Notes under the pieces: generated by a model
Databases searched by the model: none
Seen by the model: the letters and a program-made list of their open reading frames with translations, nothing else
Told to the model about the DNA's origin: nothing
Part shown: piece after piece, positions 34,112-42,571 of the stretch
How positions within the stretch are numbered: the first letter of the stretch is position 1
How the letters are laid out: each line of letters begins with the position of its first letter
Source of the DNA: Bacteroidota bacterium
Lineage (GTDB): Bacteria > Bacteroidota > Bacteroidia > Chitinophagales > Chitinophagaceae
DNA: 64,000 nt
NCBI GenBank assembly: GCA_023409975.1
Contig: JAEYQO010000083.1
Location: 5,154-69,153, forward strand
Direction of reading: 5' to 3'
Translations under genes and position numbers: made by a program

Positions 34112-35029
34112 CTAATAACTGATCGTTTTTTGAAACACAGCCCTTTCTCTTGCCTGCGTGGCGATATGCCAGTTGCCATCGTAGCTGATGCGGGATGGGA
34201 GCAGTCTGCCGTTTATATTGCGGAGCCTCACCTTCATACGCACATCAAAATCGTAGAGCAGGGTTTTGAAGGAGAGGGAGTAATCGCGAGCGACGATAGA
34301 CCAGTCGGAGCGCCGGAACCAGGTAGACAATTCGTTGTACACGACTTCATTCCGAAATTCGGGTTTAGGGACCGCCGAGAAGAGGTAGCAGTCTTCGCCG
34401 TCATACTCTACGGAGAGCAATTTGAAATCGTACATTTTCGAGATCTCCTCATCGAAGATCGCCGCTTTATTACCTGCAAAAGGCACGCCGGCCACTTTGC
34501 TGCCCGGATTGAAGATGAGCTGTTTTAGCTGGTTTTTCCTTTTTTCTATCTGAGTTTCGTTTCTGGCAGGTTCAGGTCGTGATACGATATTGTCTTCACC
34601 ACAGACCGGCTGTTCGGTAAAAAACAGGTAGTCGTATAACTCTGCGGTATAGTAACGATGTTCACCATTCCTTTTAAAATAATTGCCAGAAACCTGTTCC
34701 TGTTCGACCAGTGTTCGTCTGCAATTTCCTTCTATTACTTGTCTGGTTCGGCTATGGAGAGCAGCTTTGGTACGGCCCCTTTTGTTGAAGATCCTGATAT
34801 CGTTCTCTGCTGAGTACGGTACGAGGCGCATGGTGCGGAACGCCTTGTAGAATGTTGTATCATTTTTCACCCGACGAATGAAAGCCTGAACATCCCAACC
34901 TGATTGTGATGCCCGTAGCACAAACTCGTCCATCTGGATGGGTTGCGAGAAGATGCTGGTGTCCTGAGCCTGGCCGGTTGAGGCAATCAGTAAAAGTAGG
35001 GTGATGGTCAGGATGCGAATGTAGTTCAT
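34112..35029 (-). CDS. Exported Bacteroidota protein of unknown function
   Basis: 305 residues with a signal peptide ending STGQAQ. The mature protein is soluble and rich in Arg, Tyr and Phe, with a central FNPGSKVAGVPFAGNKAAIFD stretch and a C-terminal half of beta-strand character (YDFDVRMKVRLRNINGRLLPS). I do not recognise a domain. It overlaps the 3' end of ispD by 4 nt (ATGA type), so it is translated together with that gene, but there is no clear link to isoprenoid synthesis. Confidence 0.75.
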   Translation of the reverse strand: MNYIRILTITLLLLIASTGQAQDTSIFSQPIQMDEFVLRASQSGWDVQAFIRRVKNDTTFYKAFRTMRLVPYSAENDIRIFNKRGRTKAALHSRTRQVIEGNCRRTLVEQEQVSGNYFKRNGEHRYYTAELYDYLFFTEQPVCGEDNIVSRPEPARNETQIEKRKNQLKQLIFNPGSKVAGVPFAGNKAAIFDEEISKMYDFKLLSVEYDGEDCYLFSAVPKPEFRNEVVYNELSTWFRRSDWSIVARDYSLSFKTLLYDFDVRMKVRLRNINGRLLPSRISYDGNWHIATQARERAVFQKTISY

Positions 35030-35709
35030 AGTTGATTTCGTGATTTGAGCAGCGCTTCCGCCAGAACCAGATCTTCCGGCGTGGTGATCTTCAAATTAGA
35101 GCGTTCACCTTCTATCAGATGGACGACTTCTCCGGAAGCTTCCACCACGGTTGCTTCGTCTGTGAATGCGGGAGACTCCTCCTGTTTGAAAGCAGGGAGC
35201 AAAATTGATGCCTTAAAAGCCTGGGGTGTCTGGATGGACCGGAGCTGGCTACGATCGACAGGGAAGGATCTATCCTCTTTGATCGTACGGATGCTATCCT
35301 GAACCTGAACTGCGGGAATGGCGGAGCCGAGATCAGCGGCTTGCTCTGCACATTTCTGAAGCAGGCTTGTACTTGCGAGGGGTCTTACACCGTCATGAAC
35401 CATCACGATGGCATCTGGTGGCACCTGCTGCAGACCGTTACGGACGCTCTGGAAGCGAGATTGCCCCCCTGCGACGAGGGAGATATCGATGCGTTCAGGA
35501 AAGTGCTGCAGGACCATCTGAAGGTAGCTAAACTGATTTTGCGGCAGGACCAGAATGATATTGAGCTGTGGGAAAGCATCAGTAAAAGCCTTAAGCGTGT
35601 AATAGAGAACGGGCTTTCCCCTGATCTCAAGAAATTGCTTGGGGATGGCGGCCCCCATGCGGGTTCCCTGGCCACCGGCGACGATTACGGCATAGATATC
35701 GGTAGACAT
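35026..35709 (-). CDS. ispD: 2-C-methyl-D-erythritol 4-phosphate cytidylyltransferase
   Basis: 227 residues. Forms CDP-methylerythritol in the non-mevalonate isoprenoid pathway. IspD signatures: AVIVAGGQGTRMGAAIPKQFLEI for nucleotide binding, VMVHDGVRPLAS, SIRTIKEDRSFPVDRSQLRSIQTPQAF, and FTDEATVVEA. Length and order match the family. It is the first gene of a two-gene overlap unit with an exported protein. Confidence 0.95.
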   Translation of the reverse strand: MSTDIYAVIVAGGQGTRMGAAIPKQFLEIRGKPVLYYTLKAFTDAFPQLNIILVLPQNQFSYLQMVLQHFPERIDISLVAGGQSRFQSVRNGLQQVPPDAIVMVHDGVRPLASTSLLQKCAEQAADLGSAIPAVQVQDSIRTIKEDRSFPVDRSQLRSIQTPQAFKASILLPAFKQEESPAFTDEATVVEASGEVVHLIEGERSNLKITTPEDLVLAEALLKSRNQL

Positions 35710-35750
35710 CCGCGAAGAAGTTAATTGTGAATGTGGTAAAACTACTGAAA

Positions 35751-36305
35751 TCAGGGAAGTGTGGCAGTATAAACAACGCCTACAGCGTATTGTCCGGCGG
35801 GATATCCGAAGCCGGGTTTTGCTTTGTATGCCAGGACCAGGCGCTGGTCTTCACCCAACTGGCCATTAGCTACCAGTTCCTGCGGTACCTGACTAAGCGT
35901 GTTATAATTCTTGCTGAAAGCCTGGTTGATCGTCCCACCTGTATTATGATCCTCAACCGTCAGGAAGAGCGTATTGGCAACCGGCATTGCTGGCGCTCCG
36001 GCACCAGATCCGGAGAGAACACCTGCATCCGTATTCACGGTCACCATAAAAGTCTTATTAGAGCGGATCTTCAGCTCCTGTGTACCTGAGACTACTCCAT
36101 CCTGAAAACTGGCTGGGGTAGAAAAATCCATAAGGACTGGTGCACCGTTGTTAGATTGAGAATTGGAAAAAGAGAGGCTGATAACAGGCTGGAGTTGCAA
36201 CTGGATAGTTTGAGATGCTGTGGCACCTGTCTGTGCATCGGCAGCACTGGTCAGTATAACCAGTTGAAAAACAGCACCAAATAATATCAGTCCTAACCGT
36301 TTCAT
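35751..36305 (-). CDS. Exported pilin-like or structural subunit protein
   Basis: 184 residues with a signal peptide ending DAQT. The mature part is beta-rich and polar, with SQTIQLQLQPVISLSFSN near the start, the RSNKTFMVTVN strand, and a C-terminal AKPGFGYPAGQYAVGVVYTATLP. This ending and its length resemble the exported protein at 38141 (FHPGFGFKGGIYTLGLLYTLS), so they are probably diverged paralogues with a fimbrial or DUF4402-like fold. With the PapD-like protein at 36780 it suggests a chaperone-dependent surface fibre; that is inference. Confidence 0.68.
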   Translation of the reverse strand: MKRLGLILFGAVFQLVILTSAADAQTGATASQTIQLQLQPVISLSFSNSQSNNGAPVLMDFSTPASFQDGVVSGTQELKIRSNKTFMVTVNTDAGVLSGSGAGAPAMPVANTLFLTVEDHNTGGTINQAFSKNYNTLSQVPQELVANGQLGEDQRLVLAYKAKPGFGYPAGQYAVGVVYTATLP

Positions 36306-36779
36306 TTGTGATCCTCAGCAAGGTAGGTTCTTCCAGCGGCATTTACAAGTCATTAACAAAAAATACCCCTGTTTTTTCCGATGACCGGTTGACGAGGGAC
36401 TTGTTGGATAACATTAAAAGGATGCATTAAAACTGCCGTTGACTGGAAGAATGGAGGTAAGTCTATTCGGTTTGCGACCTGTTTAAGAATGCATCATCAG
36501 CAAGTCAACGCTAAGTTCCCCTTGAGTCAACAAAGCGTCACCAAAGAGTCATTCCTCTGTCGCTCCTCTGTATCTCGTGTGTTTATTTGTTTTTTGAAGG
36601 GACCCATCTTGTCAAAAACGATAGACGGGCGTAGCAAAACAGATACCGTAAACGGTACAGTCTGGACAGATACCTTCTTTAAGATCGGATATTTCAGATT
36701 ATCTGGTCAGATAACCCGTGGAATTCAGCAATAAAGGTTCGGATTTACTGGAACGGAAACCAGACTCAGGGGATTTTTC
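36306..36779. other. Intergenic leader with interleaved inverted repeats
   Basis: 474 bp before the pilin-like gene on the minus strand. It contains GATGCATT/AATGCATC (36421 and 36488) and CGTTGACT/AGTCAACG (36437 and 36503), arranged in crossing order as a pseudoknot would need. A near-consensus promoter (TTG-N20-TACCTTG, 36319-36348 on the minus strand) lies close to the pilin-like start. No gene seen. Confidence 0.4.
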
Positions 36780-37583
36780 TTACCGTATCTCGATGGTTGT
36801 TTCAACAGCTTCCAGTGATACATCTTCGCCTGCGTCGAGCACTCCGAGAGCTGAGTATTTACCTTTAGGCAGGTCTGGTGGAAGCTTGAAGCTTACATAG
36901 CGCCTCTGACCCGGGAACATCGGGAACTCATTGACGTCGATCCGGGTTTTCTTTCCGTCTGAAAGTGCTGCTAGTTCGAGGTAGGCATTACATTCTACCA
37001 TTATCTTTCCAGAGTTTTGGCAAAGGAGCAGCCAGGTATTTTCTTCTTCCCGGGAACGGGTGATATCGATTACTTTAACCTGTTTTTCTGTGAGTGTCGG
37101 AGGCGTCTGATAGATATGAATTCCGAGGCGGAGAAGATTTCTCACCTGTGCCCCTTCTACATCCTGTTGTGTTTGTTCTTCAACTGACTCGATGAACAGC
37201 ATACTCCACTTCATTTCCTCGCTGAGGGTTACATCATTCGGGAGCGTCAGACGAACGACGATATCTGCATTCTGTCCGGGTTCCAGTTCTATAAAATTCT
37301 TATCGACGGTCACCCAACTGGAAGCCGATTGCGGGAGCGTATCTGGTCTGAAATACATATGTCCGCCCAGGGAATCCCTCATCCAGTCATTGAGATATAG
37401 CCGAAACTGAAGTTTCTTCCCGGAACCGTTTGTCATGTGGATCACCTGGGCTTCTGTTTGACCGGGAGCCAGTTTATATTCCAGAATGGTGGGATGTACT
37501 CCCAGGTTCTGAGCTTCAGCTATGTTGAACCAGCCGGCGAGCAGCAGCAATGAAGAAAGAATGCTTAATTTTAACCGTTTCAT
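36780..37583 (-). CDS. PapD-like periplasmic fimbrial chaperone-type protein
   Basis: 267 residues with a signal peptide ending IAEAQ. The mature protein begins LGVHPTILEYKLAPGQTEAQVIHMTNGSG, which is the pattern of the first Ig-like strand pair in PapD/archaic-type fimbrial chaperones. Later comes SSWVTVDKNFIELEPGQNADIVVRLTLPND and a second Ig-like half with FPMFPGQRRYVSFKLP. The family usually helps subunits fold and reach an usher in the outer membrane. Here exported subunit-like genes flank it on both sides (one downstream, two divergent), but no usher gene is present in the window. Function is inferred from fold only. Confidence 0.7.
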   Translation of the reverse strand: MKRLKLSILSSLLLLAGWFNIAEAQNLGVHPTILEYKLAPGQTEAQVIHMTNGSGKKLQFRLYLNDWMRDSLGGHMYFRPDTLPQSASSWVTVDKNFIELEPGQNADIVVRLTLPNDVTLSEEMKWSMLFIESVEEQTQQDVEGAQVRNLLRLGIHIYQTPPTLTEKQVKVIDITRSREEENTWLLLCQNSGKIMVECNAYLELAALSDGKKTRIDVNEFPMFPGQRRYVSFKLPPDLPKGKYSALGVLDAGEDVSLEAVETTIEIR

Positions 37584-37658
37584 GTATTGTCAGATGAGTA
37601 CAAAGAAATGTATTTTGTTGACATTGCAAAAATGCAATTGAGGGATTTGGGGTTATAT

Positions 37659-38144
37659 ATGCGCACAATCTTGTATTTTATAATATTCTTTGCATTTTGT
37701 ATGCCTGTGCGGGCACAGAACCTCTTCAGTTACATTGATGTAAACTCCCTTAGTTCATTAAATTTTTTTGTTACCAATCCTGCGCAGCTTGAGCAGAAGC
37801 AAACAGTGCCTAACGCGTTGAAACTGAGTGTCCGGTCTGCATTTAGTAATTGTTCCGTATTCGCACGTATTTCGCAATTCAGCGCGCCTTCGGGTTATCC
37901 CATTGGCAGCAGTCCTATTGCCCTGAAATGGTCATTTGACACTTCGAACGACGACTATAACCTGAATAAAAGCGAAATCAAGCTCTCTACATCGAACGTC
38001 CTGCTGTTTAACCAGCGGCGCAGTCTGGGTGGACTCATACTGGCTGATGATTATTATTACGATGTGATTCTGGATACTCCGGGGTATGATATGGTGCCTG
38101 GATTTTACAATTTCACGATATTGATAACCATGACAGTACCTTGA
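37659..38144 (+). CDS. Exported subunit-like protein of the chaperone cluster
   Basis: About 161 residues from the ATG at 37659, which gives a clean signal peptide (RTILYFIIFFAFCMPVRAQ). The frame extends upstream to a TTG but without a signal, so I reject it. The mature part is beta-rich and includes LKLSVRSAFSNCSVFARISQF, DLYN-like NNDYNLNKSEIKLS and a final VPGFYNFTILITMTVP that matches the end style of its neighbours. It is divergent from the PapD-like gene by 75 bp and overlaps the next gene by 4 nt. No family is recognised. Confidence 0.62.
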   Translation: MRTILYFIIFFAFCMPVRAQNLFSYIDVNSLSSLNFFVTNPAQLEQKQTVPNALKLSVRSAFSNCSVFARISQFSAPSGYPIGSSPIALKWSFDTSNDDYNLNKSEIKLSTSNVLLFNQRRSLGGLILADDYYYDVILDTPGYDMVPGFYNFTILITMTVP

Positions 38145-38641
38145 AAAGAATCGCCACCATAATAGCCTTAATGTTTCTGAGTGCGGCAGGTAAGGCGCAG
38201 TTCAGTCATTCCGGTACTGCATCGGGAAATATCACTGTTTTTTCCGTTCAATCGCTGACCCTTACCGGCAGTACGATAATCCCATCCTTCGAATCATTCA
38301 GCCATTACACGAATGGGATTACCATGTCTCAATATGTAGAGATCCAGGTACGCAGTAATGTTAACTGGACTATTAGTGTACAGGCACAAAACGCGTATTT
38401 CAGTCCGCTGAGCCAGGGTGCCAGCACGAATATGCCCTCTACAGTTCTTAGCATGAAACGATCGGACGTATCCAGTTATACACCTGTTTCACCGTCGGGT
38501 CATACATTAAAAAATGGCGGCAAAGGCGGTGCAGGAAAACCGGGTAATACCTTCACGGTTGATGTAAGATTTCATCCGGGATTTGGCTTCAAGGGAGGAA
38601 TCTATACCCTTGGGCTGCTTTATACACTTTCCCAGCAGTAG
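38141..38641 (+). CDS. Exported subunit-like protein, TTG start overlapping the previous gene
   Basis: 166 residues. The TTG at 38141 overlaps the previous stop as TTGA and gives the signal peptide KRIATIIALMFLSAAGKAQ. No ATG fits better. The mature chain is beta-rich (SVQSLTLTGSTIIPSFESF, YVEIQVRSNVNWTISVQAQ) and ends VRFHPGFGFKGGIYTLGLLYTLSQQ, similar to the exported protein at 35751. This looks like a subunit of the same chaperone-linked surface structure. No named family is assigned. Confidence 0.64.
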   Translation: MKRIATIIALMFLSAAGKAQFSHSGTASGNITVFSVQSLTLTGSTIIPSFESFSHYTNGITMSQYVEIQVRSNVNWTISVQAQNAYFSPLSQGASTNMPSTVLSMKRSDVSSYTPVSPSGHTLKNGGKGGAGKPGNTFTVDVRFHPGFGFKGGIYTLGLLYTLSQQ

Positions 38642-38763
38642 ATCATTACGAAACGCCCCCCTCTGTGAATACAGACCTGGTGCGGCCTGGTTGTATAAAA
38701 CTGACTTTTCGTCTGGCTACAAATTCTGGAAAGAAGCACAGTTTCAGGAGCAAAATTACATGA

Positions 38764-38890
38764 TAATAAAATCCGTGTGAACGGTAAAGACGCGGTCGGG
38801 AGGCGGACAGGGGCCGGTTGGGTAAAGACTCAGGTGTAAGGGAGCCATAACCTTGGAGTAACGCAGGGTCGACTGAGTGATATGGCATTA
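38764..38890 (+). repeat. Dispersed intergenic repeat, copy A
   Basis: Begins AAAATCCGTGTGAACGGTAA (about 38768). It matches the reverse complement of 14400-14530: 36 of the first 39 bases, then a looser match with small gaps to a shared GACTGAGTGA. The two copies are diverged, so they are probably old. Confidence 0.7.
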
Positions 38891-38955
38891 GAGAGATAGC
38901 TTGCAGGCAGGCTGAATTCAATATCAGGTGGGAGCAGCCTTGTCGCTGGGGGGCC

Positions 38956-38984
38956 TTGAAAATCAGCTTCATTCCTTACCTTTG
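38956..38984 (+). promoter_or_regulatory. Promoter of the ctaB-cytochrome oxidase operon (TTG-N18-TACCTTTG)
   Basis: Consensus Bacteroidota promoter: TTG at 38956-38958, 18-bp spacer, TACCTTTG at 38977-38984. It drives ctaB and the oxidase genes. The TTG is also the first codon of an apparent longer ctaB frame, which is therefore not the real start. Confidence 0.75.
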
Positions 38985-39015
38985 CCACACTTTCACCAAT
39001 TTTCTAGTACGACTA

Positions 39016-39915
39016 ATGTTGCGGGAAGAACAGATCAAGGCTAAATGGTATATGCTAATGGCAACCCGTTTGCGTGATTACAGCCAGTTGCTAAAGCCTA
39101 ATCTCAGTTTCATGGTGGTATTTTCCAGTGTGGTGGGATACCTGCTGGCACCTGGAGTTGCATTTGCCTGGAAAGAGGTATTCATTTTATTTTTTGGTGG
39201 GATGCTGGTTACCGGTGGTGCGAATACCATCAATCAGATCCTTGAGCGCAATAGTGACCAGTTCATGAAGCGGACCATGCTCCGTCCGATGCCTGATGGC
39301 AGGATGGGGACACTTGAGGCCTGGATCTTTGCTGCTATTACCGGAATTACCGGAGCCCTGGTTCTGGGTGTTTACTTTAACCCTGCTGCAGGGATACTCA
39401 GCTTTATTTCACTCCTGCTTTATGCCTTTGCGTATACGCCGATGAAGAAAATCCATCCGGTGGCGGTTTTGATCGGAGCGATTCCGGGAGCGTTACCACC
39501 GCTGATTGGGTGGGTAGCTGCGACCGGATCATTTGGTGCGGGTGGCTGGGCCCTTTTCATGATACAGTTCTTCTGGCAGTTCCCTCATTTCTGGGCGATA
39601 GCCTGGGTTGGGTATGAGGATTATGCGAAGGCGGGGATCAGGATGTTACCTTCGAAAGAGGGAAAGACACCCTTTACCGGATTGCAATGTATGATGTACA
39701 GCATTGTGCTGATACCGATGGCTATGGTACCTACTTTTCTGGATATATCCGGAATGATGGGGATGATGGTAAGTGTGGCTGCTGGTGTTCTGTATTTTGT
39801 TGCGTCACTCATCTTTTTTCTGAAGAACGATCAGAAATCTGCCCGGCAGGTGATGTTCTCTTCATTCATATACCTCCCCACTGTGTTATTGGCATTGTTG
39901 TTTGATAAGCTGTAA
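39016..39915 (+). CDS. ctaB: Protoheme IX farnesyltransferase
   Basis: About 299 residues from the ATG at 39016; other ATGs lie a few codons later. Converts protoheme IX to heme O by adding a farnesyl group at the inner membrane. The UbiA-fold motif appears as NQILERNSDQFMKRTMLRPMPDG, a variant of the first aspartate motif, and later YTPMKK and the second, GYEDYAKAGIRM. Nine hydrophobic helices. A start at 38956 would lie in the promoter. It leads the oxidase gene row, followed by a subunit III gene 26 nt downstream. Confidence 0.93.
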   Translation: MLREEQIKAKWYMLMATRLRDYSQLLKPNLSFMVVFSSVVGYLLAPGVAFAWKEVFILFFGGMLVTGGANTINQILERNSDQFMKRTMLRPMPDGRMGTLEAWIFAAITGITGALVLGVYFNPAAGILSFISLLLYAFAYTPMKKIHPVAVLIGAIPGALPPLIGWVAATGSFGAGGWALFMIQFFWQFPHFWAIAWVGYEDYAKAGIRMLPSKEGKTPFTGLQCMMYSIVLIPMAMVPTFLDISGMMGMMVSVAAGVLYFVASLIFFLKNDQKSARQVMFSSFIYLPTVLLALLFDKL

Positions 39916-39941
39916 AATTTCGAATTATGGAAGGAGGAGTC

Positions 39942-40547
39942 ATGTCCGCCACTGAACAGAGAAGGAGGGTACATCCTCACAAGTTTGCGCTTTACATTGC
40001 GCTTGCCAGTATAGCGATGATGTTTGCGGGCCTTACGAGTGCCTATGTTGTGAAGCAGGCGGGTGGTAACTGGAGAAGTTATGAACTGCCGGCAGTATTC
40101 TGGATTTCGACTGTGGCTATTGTGGCCAGCAGCATTACGATTATTTATGGTATCAGGGCCTTCAGGAACAGGCAGATGATACTTTACAGGCGGTTGATCA
40201 CCGCGACACTGATCTTAGGATTAGTATTTACTGTGCTTCAGTTCTGGGGCTTCTACCTTTTGTACAATCAGCCCCAGCAGCTAATTTTTGATGGTGAGGT
40301 GCTTTCGAGGTCGTTGCCAGTAACTGTTTCAGGCAATCCTGCTGAGTCATTTCTGTTTGTAATTTCGGGATTACACCTGTTGCATATCCTGGGTGGTGTG
40401 GTGGCGTTGGCGATCGTTTTCATCAAGGCATATAACAAGAGAGTCAAAATATATAACTCCACGGGTCTGGAACTTGCTGCTATATACTGGCATTTTGTAG
40501 ATGTATTGTGGATTTATTTATTTGTGTTCTTTCTGGCAAATCAATAA
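39942..40547 (+). CDS. Cytochrome c oxidase subunit III family protein (heme-copper oxidase, first copy)
   Basis: About 201 residues from the ATG at 39942, chosen because GGAGG precedes it at a good distance, unusual for this phylum; an ATG 15 nt upstream is also possible. Five to six membrane helices. The family pattern includes RRRVHPHKFALYI at the start and GLELAAIYWHFVDVLWIYLFVFF near the end, with the conserved ISGLHLLHILGG. Part of a terminal oxidase of the caa3/aa3 type in the inner membrane. It sits between ctaB and a second subunit III gene. Confidence 0.9.
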   Translation: MSATEQRRRVHPHKFALYIALASIAMMFAGLTSAYVVKQAGGNWRSYELPAVFWISTVAIVASSITIIYGIRAFRNRQMILYRRLITATLILGLVFTVLQFWGFYLLYNQPQQLIFDGEVLSRSLPVTVSGNPAESFLFVISGLHLLHILGGVVALAIVFIKAYNKRVKIYNSTGLELAAIYWHFVDVLWIYLFVFFLANQ

Positions 40548-40601
40548 AATTGTCGCGAAATTCGCACCCGAATTCACACTAATAGTAACCTAAAATTATC
40601 T

Positions 40602-41348
40602 ATGGCACAAGCTACTGCTACTACAGCCGAACCGAAACTATGGGGCGGCGGGCGTTCTCCTTTCAATGTGAGTTATGGTAAGATGATGATGTGGTTTTTC
40701 CTGCTTTCAGATGCATTCACTTTTGGTGCATTTCTGATTTCTTATGGAACCACGCGATTCTTCAATGCTGTATGGCCCGATCCTAACATGGTGTTCAAGG
40801 CTTTCCCTTTTGCTGGTGACGCCAACCTTCCGCTGTTGTTTGTGAGTGTGATGACCTTTATTCTGATCATGAGTTCTGTGACTATGGTACTTGCAGTGCA
40901 TGCGGGTCACTATGGCGACAGAAAGGGCGTGATTAAGTGGCTTCTCTGGACGATCATAGGTGGTATTGCGTTCCTTAGCTGTCAGGCGTGGGAGTGGACG
41001 CATATGCACCATACTGGTGGCTGGTGGGGTTCATTTACGGACCCAAGCACCCCACTTGCAGCATTCTCAGGATTGTTTAATGAAACGGCGACCAGTCATC
41101 CTGATTTTGCCACCGGCGCGGGATTACAGGCCAGTCATGATTTCTACAACTACTTCTTTACCATTACCGGGTTCCACGGTGGACACGTATTCAGTGGGAT
41201 CATTCTTCTGACCCTGGCGCTGATCAATACCGTTAACGGAGTTTATGAGCGTCGCGGGCATTATGAAATGATTGAAAAGATTGGTCTTTACTGGCACTTT
41301 GTGGACCTGGTCTGGGTATTTGTATTCACCTGTTTCTACCTGATTTAA
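40602..41348 (+). CDS. Cytochrome c oxidase subunit III (second copy)
   Basis: 248 residues with seven helices. Typical subunit III: ITGFHGGHVFSGIILL, GLYWHFVDLVWVFVFTCFYLI, and an N-terminal KMMMWFFLLSDAFTFGAFLISY. Loops rich in His and Gly carry THMHHTGGWWGSFTDP. Two subunit III-type genes in tandem are usual in Bacteroidota oxidase rows. Subunits I and II (catalytic) are not in the window, so they lie elsewhere or beyond this stretch. It is spaced 54 nt from the previous gene. Confidence 0.94.
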   Translation: MAQATATTAEPKLWGGGRSPFNVSYGKMMMWFFLLSDAFTFGAFLISYGTTRFFNAVWPDPNMVFKAFPFAGDANLPLLFVSVMTFILIMSSVTMVLAVHAGHYGDRKGVIKWLLWTIIGGIAFLSCQAWEWTHMHHTGGWWGSFTDPSTPLAAFSGLFNETATSHPDFATGAGLQASHDFYNYFFTITGFHGGHVFSGIILLTLALINTVNGVYERRGHYEMIEKIGLYWHFVDLVWVFVFTCFYLI

Positions 41349-41376
41349 TTACTAACCAAAGAAAAAAACCGAATTC

Positions 41377-41826
41377 ATGGCTCAGCATCATAGTGAACAT
41401 AACGATCTGCATTATTACGAGGGTGACCAATCGAAGCTTTATTCCGGCGTCATGAACCATCATTATGGTCATGATGTAAAATCGGGAGAGAGCAGGAAAC
41501 AGATCGGACGAATCTGGAAAGTATTCTGGATTCTGCTTATTGTAACCGTAGTAGAGGTGGTAGTGGGAATGTTCTTTGGACATAACCTTCCCAAGGGCGT
41601 TGTTGTTACCTTCTTCCTGGTCTTAACCCTTTTGAAAGCTGCGTATATCGTATCTGTTTTCATGCACCTTGGTGATGAGATGCGGAACTTCCTCATTACC
41701 GTGTTGATACCATTGGTGCTTTTTGTATGGTTTATTATTGCTTTCCTGGCTGACGGTGGGTTCTGGCTTCATATGAATAAGACCTCACCTGTGCGTGAAG
41801 CGCAGGCTGTCGAGCAGCCCAGGTAA
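41377..41826 (+). CDS. Cytochrome c oxidase subunit IV family protein
   Basis: 149 residues with three membrane helices in the last two thirds and a His-rich hydrophilic N-terminus (AQHHSEHNDLHYY, HHYGHDV). The pattern IWKVFWILLIVTVVEVVVGM, LKAAYIVSVFMHLGDE and a final helix matches the prokaryotic cytochrome c oxidase subunit IV family (COX4_pro). It aids assembly or stability of the terminal oxidase. It follows the second subunit III gene 28 nt downstream. Confidence 0.9.
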   Translation: MAQHHSEHNDLHYYEGDQSKLYSGVMNHHYGHDVKSGESRKQIGRIWKVFWILLIVTVVEVVVGMFFGHNLPKGVVVTFFLVLTLLKAAYIVSVFMHLGDEMRNFLITVLIPLVLFVWFIIAFLADGGFWLHMNKTSPVREAQAVEQPR

Positions 41827-41843
41827 AAGAATGCTGGAAGTAA

Positions 41844-42569
41844 ATGATTAAGAAAAAGCGAACGAAAGGATTTTATGTGGGTATAGCGGCAGCGATTTTG
41901 CTGCCGCTATCTTTTTATCTGCTGGCCAAGGGATTGAAGAAGGATAAGATCATCATGCCTTCCTACTATGTTCCTGAAAAGATCGATACGATTAAAGAGG
42001 ATGGGCAGGTGCGATATGATACGGTATTCCACCGTTTGAATGATCTGGAGTTAACCAACCAGCTCGGGCAGACCGTATCGCTGAATGAGGACCTTAAGGG
42101 TAAGATCCTGGTCATAAATTTTTTCTTTGCCAGTTGTCCTGTTGTCTGTCCTAAGCTCACACAGAATATGGCGGCGCTGCAGCATGCCTTCCGGAGAGAT
42201 CGTGTGAAGAAAAGATCTTTGACTGACAGCATTCAATTAATATCCATTACTGTTAACCCAGAGCGAGATTCCTTCCCTGTTCTCCGGCAGTATGCTGACA
42301 GGTACCAGGTGGATCACGACCGCTGGTGGTTCCTTACGGGTGACAAGCGCGATATCTATAACTTTGCGCGCAATGAATTGCGGGTAGTTGTCGGACCGGG
42401 AGATGGGGGATCAGAGGATTTCATTCACACCGAGAAGATTGTTTTGGTAGATAAGGACAGGTATATCAGGGGATATTATGATGGGCTGGATTCTGCTTCT
42501 GTAGGTGCTGCGGCCTATGAGATTTCCCTGTTGAACATGGAGAAGAAAAGGAACAGGAAAAAACAGTAA
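41844..42569 (+). CDS. SCO1/SenC-type copper chaperone
   Basis: 241 residues, with an N-terminal membrane anchor followed by a thioredoxin-like domain. The copper-binding CxxxC motif appears in FFFASCPVVCPKLTQNM, and the third ligand in EDFIHTEKIVLVD. SCO proteins deliver copper to the CuA site of cytochrome oxidase subunit II, so the gene fits its row. It is 17 nt after the subunit IV gene and 2 nt before the DUF420 gene. Confidence 0.94.
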   Translation: MIKKKRTKGFYVGIAAAILLPLSFYLLAKGLKKDKIIMPSYYVPEKIDTIKEDGQVRYDTVFHRLNDLELTNQLGQTVSLNEDLKGKILVINFFFASCPVVCPKLTQNMAALQHAFRRDRVKKRSLTDSIQLISITVNPERDSFPVLRQYADRYQVDHDRWWFLTGDKRDIYNFARNELRVVVGPGDGGSEDFIHTEKIVLVDKDRYIRGYYDGLDSASVGAAAYEISLLNMEKKRNRKKQ

Positions 42570-42571
42570 AG

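Larger units (their letters stand above)
38642..39015. other. Intergenic region with repeat copy A and the ctaB promoter
   Basis: 374 bp. It carries the dispersed repeat (about 38764-38890) and a consensus promoter at 38956-38984. The 108-codon minus-strand frame here is not supported as a gene. Confidence 0.6.

Noticed and set aside
36489..36734. 81-codon frame in the 474-bp gap before the pilin-like gene
   Set aside because: Basic and low in structure, no start-site support or domain; the gap looks regulatory rather than coding.
38646..38972. 108-codon minus-strand frame between the subunit-like gene and ctaB
   Set aside because: It covers repeat copy A and the ctaB promoter and has no signal or domain; its frame differs from that in the other repeat copy.
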